The position numbers and the translations under genes are program-made. From positions 179,242,056 to 179,306,055 of the forward strand of contig NC_071389.1 of NCBI RefSeq assembly GCF_022682495.2: a stretch of 64,000 bases of DNA, given 5' to 3'. The notes below the pieces were generated by a model, which worked only from the letters and a program-made list of their open reading frames with translations, was not told where the DNA came from and ran no database searches. Shown one piece after another: positions 52,952-63,943 of this stretch; within the stretch, counting starts at the first letter, position 1; each line of letters begins with the position of its first letter. The stretch comes from Desmodus rotundus (Eukaryota; Chordata; Mammalia; Chiroptera; Phyllostomidae).

Positions 52952-52989
52952 AGAACAAGTTTTGATGCTCTTAGAAGGAAGACAACAAA

Positions 52990-53300
52990 AACAAAATGTG
53001 GGCTATACATACAATGGGATATTTAGTATTTGGCCTTAAAGAGGAAAAAGATCCTGTCATATCCTATAACACGAATTAACCTTGAAGACACTATGATAAA
53101 TGAAATAGGCCAGTCACAAAAAAAGATAAATAGTCTCTGATTCCACCTACATGAGGTATATAAAGTAGTCAAATTCATAAAAACAGAAGATAGGATGGTG
53201 GTTGCCAGGGGCTGGAGAAAAGGAGAAATGGAGAGTCGTTTAACGGTTACTGAGTTTCAGTTTTGCAAGACGTGAAAACTTCTGGAGCTCTGTTGCAAAG
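52990..53300 (+). mobile_element. Old L1 fragment
   Basis: 'tgataaatgaaataggccag', 'gattccacctacatgaggta' and 'ggtggttgccaggggctgga' are L1M 3' signatures. Confidence 0.75.
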
Positions 53301-53705
53301 CAGTGTGAATACACTGGTCCTAGTCTGCTCCCACTGCCATAACAAAGCACGTCAGACTGGGCGGCTTAAAGAACGTTCCTTTATTCTCACAGTCTGGACC
53401 TGGGAGTCTGAGATTAAGGGGGCTGGTGAGAACTCCCTCCTGCAGCAGCCACCTCCTCACTGTGGTCTCCGTGGACTCTCTGCAGCACGTGTGCACGTGA
53501 AGAGGGAGTGAGCTCTCTGGTATCTCTTATGAGGACACCAGTCCCATCAGATCAGGAGCCACCATAATGAGCTCACTTAACTGTAATTATTTCCTGAGAG
53601 GCCCCATCTCTAAATACAGCCACACGGAAGGTTAAATGTCCATGTAGGTCTTCAACATATGAATTTGGGTGTGCAAAGGGACACAAATATTAAGTCTATA
53701 ACACT
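53301..53705 (-). mobile_element. MaLR (MLT1/MST-type) LTR
   Basis: Reverse-complement MaLR layout: 'ctgctcccactgccataaca', 'cagactgggcggcttaaaga', 'tatgaggacaccagtccc', 'ggccccatctctaaatac', then 'caacatatgaatttgggtg' and 'attaagtctataacac'. Confidence 0.82.
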
Positions 53706-53734
53706 TAAAATGGTTAATATAATATTTATTTATT

Positions 53735-55587
53735 TTCTTTTTTTAAATATATTTATTGATTATGCTATTACAGTTGTCCCATTCCCCCCCCCACTCCACT
53801 CCATCCTGCCCACCCCCTCCCTCCCACATCCCCCCCTATAGTTCATGTCCATGGGTCATACTTATAAGTTCTTTGGCTTCTACATTTCCTACACTATTCT
53901 TACCCTCCCCCTGTCTATTTTCCACCTATCATCTATGCTACTTATTCTCTGTACCTTTCCCCCCCTCTCCCCCTCCCACTCCCCTATTGACAACCCTCCA
54001 TGTGATCTCCATCTCTATGGTTCTGTTCCTGTTCTAGTTGTTTGCCTAGTTTGCTCTTGTTTTTATTTTAGGTGTGGTCGTTAATAACTGTGAATTTGCT
54101 GTCATTTTTACTGTTCCTATTTTTGATCTTCTTTTTCTTAGGTAACTCCCTTTAACATTTCATATAATAAGGGCTTGGTGATGATGAACTTCTTTAACTT
54201 GACCTTATCTGAGAAGCACTTTATCTTCCCTTCCATTCTAAATGATAGCTTTGCTGGATACAGTAATCTTGGATGTAGGTCCTTGTGTTTAATCTTGGGT
54301 AATGTAATTATGATGTGCCTTGGTGTGCTCCTCCTTGGGTCCAGCTTCTTTGGGACTCTCTGAGCTTCCTGGACTTCCCGGAAGTCTATTTCCTTTGCCA
54401 GATTAGGGAAGTTCTCCTTCATTATTTGTTCGAATAAGTTTTCAATTTCTTGTTCTTCCTCTTCTCCTTCTGGCACCCCTATAATTCGGATGTTGGAAAG
54501 TTTCAAGATGTCCTGGAGGTTCCTATGCCTCTCCTCATTTTTCCGAGTTCTTGTTTCTTCATTCTTTTCTGGTTGGATGTTTCTTTCTTCCTTCTGGTCC
54601 ACACCGTTGATTTGAGTCCTAGTTTCCTTCACATCACTATTGGTTCCCTGTACATTTTCCTTTGTTTCTATTTGCATAGGCTTAATTTTTTCATCTACTT
54701 TTCGAACAGATTCAACCAATTCTGTGAGCATCTTGTTAACCAGTGCTTTGAACTGTGCATCCGGTAGGTTGGCTATCTCTTCGTCGCTTAGTTGTATTTT
54801 TTCTGGAGCTTTGAAGTGTTCTGTCATTTGGGCCATTTTTTTTTTTTTTTTTTTTGGTCTTGGCGCTTCAGTTACTTTAAGGGGCGGAGCCTTAGGTGTT
54901 CACCGGGTCGGGGTAATGCTGGCCGCTGTACGTGGGGGAGGGGCCGAAGGGAGCAATGGCACTCGCCTCACTCTCCTCTGGATTTCAGTCTTTCACTCCG
55001 ATACCCACAATCAAAGTGAGCCCCTCTGATGCTGGTTCCCCAGTGGGTGGGCTTGTGCACACTCTAGGCCCCTGTGGGTCTCTCCAACGACCTCTCCCGT
55101 GAGGCTGGGAGTCTCTCCTGCTGCTGCCCCAACCCCCACGGGTGCTTTCAATCAGAGGTTTGAGGCTTTATTTCCCGGAGCTGGAGCCCTGGGTTGCGCA
55201 GTCTGCTTCGCTCCCCGCCGTTCGCCCGGTTTATCTGTGTGCAAATGTGGGGCCCCGGGGTGCTACCCACTGCTCTGCCTGCCCCGCTCTCCACCACTCT
55301 GAGTCCGGCCCTCTCGGTTTATCTGCACAAATGTAGGGTTGCAGGGTCTGCTAGTGCTTGGACTGCCTGCCCCATTCGTCCCACACTCCACCAGTCTCAG
55401 TCCCGCCACGGCCACGTGAGTCCTCTCCACCCCGGTGCCCGTCTCCGCCCCTCCTACCAGTCTGGATGAATGTTTATTTTCTATTTTCTTGGTGTCAGTC
55501 CCCCTTGCTGTTCGATTCTCTGTCAGTTCTTGTTGTGCGAGGAGGCGCAGTGTGTCTACCTACGCCGCCATCTTGGTTCTCCCTTAT
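53735..55587 (-). mobile_element. HAL1 (half-L1) element, young copy
   Basis: Reading on the minus strand: 5' UTR from about 55587 beginning with the L1-like CCAAGATGGCGGCGTAGG, CpG-rich over about 0.7 kb; a run of about 18 A before the ATG; a 232-codon ORF (54836-54138); a 3' UTR that is C/T-rich on the + strand; and an A-rich end near 53735. There is no ORF2. Intact CpGs and an open ORF point to a much younger insertion than the copy at 31890. Confidence 0.88.
54138..54836 (-). CDS. HAL1 ORF1 protein (L1 ORF1p-like, internally shortened)
   Basis: 232 codons in the young HAL1. In L1, ORF1p is an RNA-binding chaperone that trimerises through a coiled coil and coats the element RNA. Seen here: an acidic N-terminus (M-A-Q-M-T-E-H-F-K-A-P-E-K), a charged heptad-rich stretch at about 60-110 likely to be coiled coil, and the RRM-side motif I-I-G-V-P-E-G-E at about 122-129 followed by E-N-F-P-N-L. 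After L-P-K-I-K-H-K-D it jumps directly to a C-terminal segment (R-L-L-Y-P-A-K-L-S-F, then S-D-K-V-K-L-K-K-F-I), lacking the usual piece between. Human L1 ORF1p has 338 residues. It is a retrotransposon product, not a host gene; expression is unknown. Confidence 0.8.
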   Translation of the reverse strand: MAQMTEHFKAPEKIQLSDEEIANLPDAQFKALVNKMLTELVESVRKVDEKIKPMQIETKENVQGTNSDVKETRTQINGVDQKEERNIQPEKNEETRTRKNEERHRNLQDILKLSNIRIIGVPEGEEEEQEIENLFEQIMKENFPNLAKEIDFREVQEAQRVPKKLDPRRSTPRHIIITLPKIKHKDLHPRLLYPAKLSFRMEGKIKCFSDKVKLKKFIITKPLLYEMLKGVT

Positions 55588-55750
55588 TTTTTAAAAAAGG
55601 AAGACAACACAGGAACCAGGACTCCTTGAGGAAATGACTAATTCCAGGGTCAGGGCAGGAAAAATACAAGATGAGCCTGGAGCATCTATTAGTCTTTTTA
55701 GTACTAGAAAATAAGGAATTACTCAAAACCATAAATAAAAAAAGAGAAGG

Positions 55751-55970
55751 GCACCCTGGCTGGTGTGGCTCAGTGGATTGAGTGCTGGCCTGTGAACCAA
55801 AGGGTCACCAGTTTGATTCCCAGTCAGGGCACATGCCTGGGTTGTGGGCCAGGTCCCCAGTAGGGGTTGTATGAGAGGCAACCACACATCCATGTTTCTC
55901 TCCCTCTTTCTCCCTCCCTTCCCATCTCTAAAAATAAATAAACAAAAACTCTTTAAAAAAAATAAATAAA
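55751..55970 (+). mobile_element. VES SINE, near consensus
   Basis: CCCTGGCTGGTGTGGCTCAG to GGTCCCCAGTAGGGG, GAGAGGCAACCACACATCC, pyrimidine tail and (AAAT)n. The least diverged VES in the window. Confidence 0.93.
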
Positions 55971-56435
55971 GGCATATCAGAAGGGCCCAGAAACCAAATC
56001 AAAAAGGTCGTAGTGGCCAAATATGAAATAATCAGAGCAAAAAACATAGTGTTAGATTATAAACCAGGAATTTAAAAATCTGATTCCATACTGACTTATA
56101 CTTATTTTTGAGACATAAAAATTGTACAGATCGTCCCTAACTTACAATGGTTCCACTTTTTTTTTATTTCTACGTTGCAAATGTAATATACATTCAGTAG
56201 AAACTGACCTTGAATTTTCATCTTTCCCCTGGCTGGCAACAGGCATTATGATACTCTCCTGTCATGCTGGGTAGTAGCAGCACTGAGCCTCAGGCCCCAG
56301 TCAGGCTGCAATCAGGAGGGTAAGCAATCAATACCGAACAGTGTATTCATTGCGCGAAATGATTTTATCCAGTTGGAGGCTAATGTACGTGTTCTCAGCA
56401 CATTTAAATTTGTATTGGGTTTATTTCACTTAGAT

Positions 56436-56590
56436 CAGGGGTCCCACCCCTCAGGCCACCAACTGGTACCGTTCCTGGCCCAGGATCTAAGCTCCCCTGA
56501 ATTCTCTCTTGCCACCCCCCACCCCCCGCCCGGCCCCCACACCATCTTCCAGGAAATCAGTCCCTGGTACCAAAAAGGATGGGGACTGCT
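56436..56590. mobile_element. hAT-type non-autonomous element
   Basis: Left end CAGGGGTCCCACCCC and right end GGATGGGGACTGC are inverted. Internal 'ggtaccgttcctggccca' and 'caggaaatcagtccctggta'. Diverged. Confidence 0.6.
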
Positions 56591-56695
56591 AACCTAGATA
56601 ATGTCCCCCAGGTTCATATATATATTGTTGTAAATGGCAGGATTTCCTTTTATTTTTTTGAGACTGAATAATTTCCTATTTTATATATGTACTTT

Positions 56696-58160
56696 TTTTT
56701 ACATTTTAACTTTTTTATTGTTGTTCAAGTGAAGTTATCTCCATTTTCTCCATGCTCCCCCTGCCCCACCCACCCCCACCTCCCACTCTTAATCCTACCC
56801 CCCTTTGGCTTTGTCCATGTGTCCTTTAAACATGTTCCTTGATGACCCTTCCCCTTTTTTCCCTTATTATCCCCATCCCCACTCCCCTCTGGTTACTGTC
56901 AGATTATTCTTTATTTCAGTGTCTCTGGTTATATTTTACTTGCTTGTTTTGTTGATTAAGTTCCACTGTGAGCGCATATGGTATTTGTCTTTCATCACCT
57001 GGCTTATCTCATTTAGCATAATGCTCTCCAGTTTCATCCGTGCTGTCATGAAGGTAGGAGCCCCTTTTTTTTCTTTCTGCTGCATAGTATTCCATCGTGT
57101 GAATGTACCATAGTTTATTGATCCACTCATTTACTGATGGGCACTTTGGTTGCTTCCAGCACTTGGCTATTGTAAATTGTGCTGCTATGAACATTGGGGT
57201 GTGTATGTTCTCTTGAATTGGTGTTTCAGGTTTCTTAGGGTATAATTCCAGCAGTGGAAATGCCAGATGAAAAGGCAGTTCTATTTTTAGTTTTTAGAGG
57301 AAATTCCACACTGTTTTCCATAGTGGCTGCACCAGTCTGCCTTCCCACCAACAGTGTACTAGGGTTCCCTTTTCTCCACAAACTTGCCAGCACTTGTTTG
57401 TTGATTTGTTTATGATGGTCATTCTGACTGGTGTGAAGTGGTATCTCATTGCTGTTTTAATTTGCATCTCTGATGGCTAGTGATGCTGAGGATCCTTTCA
57501 TATATCACTGAGCCCTCTGTATGTCCTCCTTGGAGAAGTGTCTGTTTAGGTCTTTTGCCCATTTTTTAATTGGATTGTTTGTCTTCCTAGAGTGGAGTTG
57601 TGTGAGGTCTTGATAAATTTTGGAGATCTAACCCTTGTCCATGATATCATTGGCAAATATGTTTTCCCATATGGTTGGTTCCCTTTTCATTTTGCTAATG
57701 TTTTCTTTAGCTGTGAAGAAGTTTTTTACTTTGATGAGTTCCCATTTGTTTATTCTTTCCTTTATACCTCTTGCTCTAGGAGACATATTGGTGAAAATAT
57801 TGCTGTGTGGAGTATCTGAGATTTCCCTGCCTGTGTTTTCCTCTAGGACTTTTATGGAGTTGCAACTTATATTTAAGTCTTTTACATTGATAAAATGTCA
57901 TATATATGTGACATTTTCTTTAATCACTTATCTTCTGATGGACACTGAGGTTGTTTCCATGGTTACTACCAATAAGGCTGCAATGAGCATGGCAGTGCAG
58001 AGATCTCTTTGAAATAGTAGTAATTTTATTTCCTTTGGATATATACCCAAAGTGGAATTGCTATATGGTCATTCTATTTTTATTATTTTGAGGGCAACCA
58101 TACTGTCTTCCATAGAGGCTGTACCAATTTACACTGGCATTCATTTAATTGATTATTTTC
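56696..58160 (-). mobile_element. 5'-truncated L1 (ORF2 C-terminal part)
   Basis: Minus-strand ORF2p remnants: [14 protein letters not shown] at about 57150-57190, and the 3' UTR (C-rich on +) at 56740-56900. Beyond 57860 the sequence is more diverged, as if an older L1 carries or adjoins the younger one. Confidence 0.85.
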
Positions 58161-58520
58161 TTTCACTGTGCAGAAATAATTAATTCACTGTAGTACCACT
58201 TGTTCATTTTTGCTTTTGTTGTCTGTGCTTTGGGTGGACATTCCAAAAATCATTGACAAGACCAATGTCAAGGAGCTTTCCTCCTATATTTTCTAATAGG
58301 ACTTTTATGCTCACAGGTCTTACTTTTAAGTCTTTAATCCACTTTGTGTTGTTTTTGTGCATGGTGTATTAAAAGGGCCCCATTTTTTTCTTTTTCATAT
58401 GGATATCTAGTTTTCCCAAAATCAGTTATTTGAGATCATCCTTTCCCCATTGTATATGCGTGATGCCTTTGTCAGAAATTAGTTTACTGTATATAGGTGG
58501 GGAATGGGATGACACAGGCA
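58161..58520 (-). mobile_element. Older L1 fragment
   Basis: 'attcactgtagtaccacttg', 'tgtctgtgctttgggtggac', 'ttttaagtctttaatccact' and 'tccccattgtatatgcgtga' follow reverse-complement L1 ORF2. Confidence 0.65.
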
Positions 58521-59822
58521 AAATGAAACTGTTCTTCCTATGCTTTTTATGGGGTTATTCTCAGGTTTTTTTGTTCCACTGCATTGCTAATGCTTCCTAA
58601 GTGGACTCCTGAGATCTCCTAGAACCGTTTTCATCCGTGGACAGTTGTCTAATCAGTGTTCTTTGTGGAAGGACAGACCTGGGGTCTCCCACTCTGCCAT
58701 CACAAGAATGTTACTCCCCTGAATCCATGCTGACTGAAATAAATGATTGAATGAGTGGGGGAGAAGTGATAAATCTTCCTTACAGAGATTCCAAATAATA
58801 TACACAGGTACTCACCCCATGTGATGAACAATTTAATTCTCCTCCCCTTGAGTGTTGGCAACACTTAGCAACTTACTATCAGAGAATAATGTATAGACAG
58901 GGAAAAAGAGTAACTTTGCAGCAGAGATACCTGGCTAACACAACCACAACCACCCAAACGGGGTTAACCATGTGAACCACCAGTGATGAGTCTTGTTGAT
59001 ATCATACACCTCCAATATCATGCCATGAGAGAGGCAGCTAACCACTATGGTATGTTTTGCCAAACCCAATAACCTCAGTCTAAATGTGAATAAAAATTAG
59101 ATAATTTCAATGAGAGATATTCTACTAATATCTAGCTCTTCCAATATATAAAGGTCATGAAAAATAAGGATGTATTGAGAAACTATAATAGACCAGAGAA
59201 CATTAATATGGAGGTTAAATGTAACGTTGTATCCTGGATTAGATTCTGGAACAGAAAAAGGACATTAGTAAAAGTCTAGTGAAATAAAAAAAAACGCTGG
59301 AGTTAGTTGATAATAATGTAGCAGTGTTTATTTCTTAGTTTTGACAAATGTATCATGATTATTTAAGACTTTAACATTAGGGGAAAAGGGGTGAATGATA
59401 TAAAGGAATGTTCTGTGATGTCTTTAAAACTTTTTTAATTATTCCCAAATAAAATTGTATTTAAAAGAAACAACATAATGCAGACTCTCTATAATGTAAC
59501 ATATTAATGTCCACTATGTAATTAAAAGTTATTATAATGCAAAGAAATAAGAAAATGTGGGTCACAATCCAGAGAAGAATCAGCAAGTAGAAAAGAAACT
59601 TAAGATGACATAGACATTGGAATTGGCAAACAAGTACTTTATACATAATTATATGTAATAGTTATATAGATATGTTCAAAGATATAGAGGAAAATGTGGA
59701 CATAATAAGTAAAAAAGATGAAGAATCTATGAAGGGAAGTAGAAACTATTTTTAAAACACAACTGAATATTCCAAAGCAAAAAAGAACAACATTCATAAA
59801 TTTTTTAAATAACTGAATGGGA
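58521..59822. other. Intergenic, no recognised element
   Basis: 1.3 kb of AT-rich sequence. No open frame above 61 codons and no repeat I can name. Confidence 0.5.
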
Positions 59823-60010
59823 GCCCTGGCTGGGTAGCTCAGTTGGTTAGAGCATTGTCCTGGTACACCAAGGTTGTGGGTTCAATCCCCAGTAATGGCA
59901 CATACGAGAATCAACCAATGAATGCATAAATAAATAAAACAACAAATTGATGTTTCTCTCTCTCTCTCTCTCCCCCCCTTCCTCCCTACCTCAAAAATCA
60001 ATAAATAAAC
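59823..60010 (+). mobile_element. VES-type SINE, GGTAGCTCAGTTGG subfamily
   Basis: CCCTGGCTGGGTAGCTCAG, 'gagcattgtcctggtacacc', GGGTTCAATCCCCAG, 'gaatcaaccaatgaatgcat', (CT)n and an A-rich end. Flanks share AACTGAAT on both sides. Confidence 0.88.
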
Positions 60011-60289
60011 AACTGAATATAGTTAACAGCAAATTGGAGCAGGAAGAATAAAAGGTCAGTAAAATGTGAAGATAAATTGCTAGAAATTATCTGATATGAA
60101 GAACATGAAAAAGAGAACAGAGCCTCAGTGATCAGTAAGACAACATCAAGCGGTGTAACGTCAGTGCTACTGAGATCCCAGAAACATGATGGAGCAGAAA
60201 AAGCTTTGAAGAAGTAATGGTTAAAAATTTCCCAAATTTAGTATAAAACTTATTCATATGAGAATAAACAAGTGAAACTACATCAAACT

Positions 60290-61195
60290 AAAAATCTTTT
60301 GCACAGCAAAGGAAACCATCACCACAACAAAAAGACAACCTACCTAATGGGAGAAGGTATTTGTAAATGATTTATATGAAAAGGGGGTCAATATGCAAAA
60401 TATGTAAGGAACTCATAAAATTCAACATCAAAAAAACACAAATAATTCAATTTTTAAAAAGCAGAGAGGACCTGAACAGACATTTCTTTTTTTATATCAC
60501 CATTTAATTTTATTCCTTTTTCATTCTTATAACATTAAGCTTTTACAGGATCTTTAAAAAAAAAAAACAAAAAACCTTTATAGCATTCCCAAGATGCAAA
60601 ATAGAACTCTTTTATTTTTAGATTTTAAAATATTTAAGCAAACCCAGCAAAGCATATAAAAATCATTAAAACCTTTGTATAGGCAGAAAATTGTAAAAGG
60701 ACTGAATAGACATTTCTTAAAAAAAAAAAAAAGATACAGATGGCCAATAGACACATCACTAATAATTAGGAAAATACAAATCACACAGTGAAATATACCT
60801 CACACACATAATAGTTATCAAAAAGACAAGAAATAAGTGTTGGCAAGAATGTGGAGAAAAGAAAATCCTTAAGCACTATGGGTGGAATTGTAAATTGGTG
60901 CAACCGCTATGGAAAACAGTATGGAGATTCCTCAAAAAATTAAAAAGTGAACTGCCACATAACCCAGCCCTCCCACTTCTGGGTATCAATCAGAAAAAAA
61001 CTTCAACACTAATTCAAAAGATACATGCACCCCTGTGTTCACTGCAGGATTATTTACAAAAACCCACATCTGGAAATAGCCCAGGTGTCACTTGCAGCAT
61101 CATGGATGGGCCCAGAGAGCAGTGTGCAAAGTGAAAGTCAAAGACAAATACCATACTATTTCTCTTATATGAATCTTTTCAAAAAGGAGTAAACA
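60290..61195 (+). mobile_element. L1 fragment (ORF2 C-terminal part), interrupted
   Basis: 'ctaaaaatcttttgcacagc' and, after an insertion at 60489-60703, [15 protein letters not shown] at about 60900. Frames are broken. Confidence 0.75.
60489..60703 (-). pseudogene. 5'-truncated processed transcript inside L1
   Basis: On the minus strand the insert ends with AATAAA (forward 60508-60513) about 18 bases before a short A-tail. It sits between near-perfect duplications GAACAGACATTTCTT (60474-60488) and GAATAGACATTTCTT (60704-60718). Source gene not identified; it looks like pure 3' untranslated sequence. Confidence 0.65.
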
Positions 61196-61248
61196 TACTT
61201 CTTATGCCACTATCTATTTTCTTCCTCTGGCTGCTTTTAAGATGTTCT

Positions 61249-61482
61249 TTTTTTTTAAATCATCACCTGAGGAAATGCTTATTGATCTTAGAGAGGGGAA
61301 GGGGGGAAAGGAATGAGAGAGCAAGAGAGAGAGAAACATTGACAGGGGAGACCCTGTCAATATCCATACCCTAACTGCGGATCACACCTGCAACCTAGGT
61401 ATGGGCCCTGTCCAGGAATCAAACCCGCAACTTTTGGTTTACAGGACGATGCTCCAACCAAGTAAGCCACACTGGCCAGGGC
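61249..61482 (-). mobile_element. VES-type SINE
   Basis: Reverse complement with T-run at the tail, purine-rich middle and a head ending GCCACACTGGCCAGGGC. Perfect duplication AAGATGTTCT at 61239-61248 and 61483-61492. Confidence 0.88.
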
Positions 61483-61494
61483 AAGATGTTCTCT

Positions 61495-62035
61495 TTATCA
61501 CTTCTTTTCAGTAGCTTAATGATAATGTATCTCGGTGTGCTTTTCTTCATGTTTCTCCTGATGCATGTTCATTGAGCATCTTTGATCTGTGAATTTATGT
61601 TTTCATCAAATCTAGAAAAATTGTTTGAACATATTTTGTCCTCTTTCTGAAACCTTCATCATAAATATGTTATATTGTTTGATATTGTACCCTATGTAAC
61701 AAGTTCTGGGGTTTCGTGAGGGCAAGAAGGGCATCTTTGTGTCTGTTTTGGATATTTTCTAATGATATGTCTTCAAGGAAATTGATCTGTCCTTCTGCAG
61801 TTTCTCATCTAGTGTTGATTCCATCCAGTGTATTTTCATTGTATCATTTCAAATATTGTTATTTCTCATTCCAAAAGCATGATTTTGGTTATATTTAAAA
61901 TAGCCTGCATTATTCTCTTCATCATGTCCAATTTTCTTCTATCTTTGGAACATATGATATACACTGATAATAGCTGTTTTAACATCCTTTCTGTGAATTT
62001 TCTCATCTTTGTCATTTCTGGGTCATTTGCAAAAT
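61495..62035 (-). mobile_element. Old L1/HAL1-like fragment
   Basis: 'gtatctcggtgtgctttt', 'atgttcattgagcatctttg' and 'ggacat'-type spaced phrases resemble the reverse complement of the L1/HAL1 ORF1-to-3' region. Badly decayed. Confidence 0.4.
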
Positions 62036-62039
62036 AAAT

Positions 62040-63125
62040 TTTTCACAATAATTCCATTTACAAAAGCATTGAAATATATAAGCACTTGGGAGTAAATGTA
62101 ACAAATGACATGTAAGACCACTTATTGAAAACTATAAAACATGGCTGAAAGAAATTAGATAAGATCTAAATAGAGTTATATCTTGCCCATGGATTATAAA
62201 CCTCAACATTGTTAAAATGTCAGTTTTCCTCAAATTTATCTTTACATTCACATTAATCTCAATTATAATTGCAGCAAGATTTTTAAATAGAAATTAACAG
62301 GCTTATTCTAAAATATATGTGAAATGCAAAGGACCTAGAATAGCCAAAACAATCCTGAATAAACAAGAAAGACTTATGCTGCCTTATTTCAAGACTTTCT
62401 ATAAAACTACAGGAATCAAAACAGTGTGTTATTGGCATAATAATTAACAAAGAGATCAATGCAACAGAATTAAGTCCAGAAATAGAGCTACATTATACAG
62501 TCAACTGATTTTCAACAAACCTTCAAACAACTGAAAAGAGAAAGAAAAGTCAACAACTGTTACTGAAAGAACTACATATCCATGTAGAAAAAAAAACCTG
62601 ACATCAACCCTACCTGACTTAATCATGTACAAAAGTTAATTCAGTACTGATTATAGACATAAGCATAAAAGCTAAAACTGTAAAGCTTCCTAGAAAATGG
62701 AGATACAACCCGAATGCCCATCAAAAGAACATATAAACAAGTTGTGAAATATTCATACAATATAATATTATTCAGCCAAAAAGAAACCTGCTACTGATAT
62801 ATGCCACAGGTAATCTCACATATATTGCATTGAGTGAAAGAGACCAAACACAGTATATGCTTAAATTTTAAATACAATTCCAGAATAGGCAAAACTAATC
62901 TATGGTGAAACTTTCAGAGCAACAGTTGCCTCTAGGGCTAGGAGATGTGACTCGAAACGGGCATGAGGAAGTTTTCTTGGGTGATGAAAATCTACTAAAT
63001 CTTGATTACAGGGTGGTCACAGTTATAACACATTTGTCAAGACTCATGAACTGTATACATAAGAGTTGTACATTTTATGATTTATACATTTTACTTCAAC
63101 AACAAAAAGACGGAACTTTAAACAA
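62040..63125 (+). mobile_element. Old L1 fragment (ORF2 and 3' end)
   Basis: 'gaaatatataagcacttggg', 'aacaagaaagacttatgctg', 'ctacaggaatcaaaacagtg', 'aatattattcagccaaaaag' and 'catttgtcaagactcatgaa' in L1M order. No open frame. Confidence 0.7.
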
Positions 63126-63942
63126 ATACTGAACTCTAATTAAGTAGGCTTGCTTTACACAACGGTATGACTTAGTTATAAAACTACTTCCTGTGTTTTC
63201 TTATGTGTGAACAAATGTGTAAGTAGATTGAGCATAATGGGAGCCTGGTTTCTCACTCTGAGAAAGATATGTAGATTTCCTAACTCTACTGATAAGAACT
63301 TAAGCGATGACCCGCAAGCAGCAATAAATACACCTTATGATCAGATCTTGGTTTCCTAACACAGTTCTATACTAAAAGAACCCAGGCCCCTTCGAGAAAT
63401 ACTGATTCTAGGGTAAGAAAAGGACAAGATAAACAAGGAACACTTATGTGTCCAAAAGTAAAGAATCAGTCAAAAAATAATAGGGAAATATCCAAAGGAG
63501 CCACCACAACAGGCTTCCCACTGGTAGTTCAACCCACACCCTCCATCAATTTTTCTGTTAACTCACGAGTAGACTGCATTTTCCTGTGGCAGGAACCACA
63601 CCCTCTTCAAAGGTCTGAATTTCTACCCTGTGGTTCGGAGAGTAAGCTTTCAAGTTACTTTCTTGTTATCACTTCTTCAGGCCTGGAGATGATAGCTACA
63701 TTCTGTAGTTGCTACTGCTGTATGACTTCCATATAACTTAGAGTTCTCTCTAACCCCTTTTAGTAAGAACCAAACGCTAAGGACGCCCCCTGTGGCATCC
63801 TCATTTGACTCTTTTTTACTAGAACATAATTCTCTATATTAAGTTTTTTCTTAAAATCACTGGTGTAGTATCTGTTTTCTGATTGGATCCTGACACAAAA
63901 TACATCACTTATGTCTTAGGCCCATCAAGAAATGCGTACCTG
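63126..63942. other. Intergenic, no recognised element
   Basis: 0.8 kb before the terminal SINE. A 96-codon open frame at 63446-63736 has no recognisable domain. Confidence 0.5.
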
Positions 63943-63943
63943 C

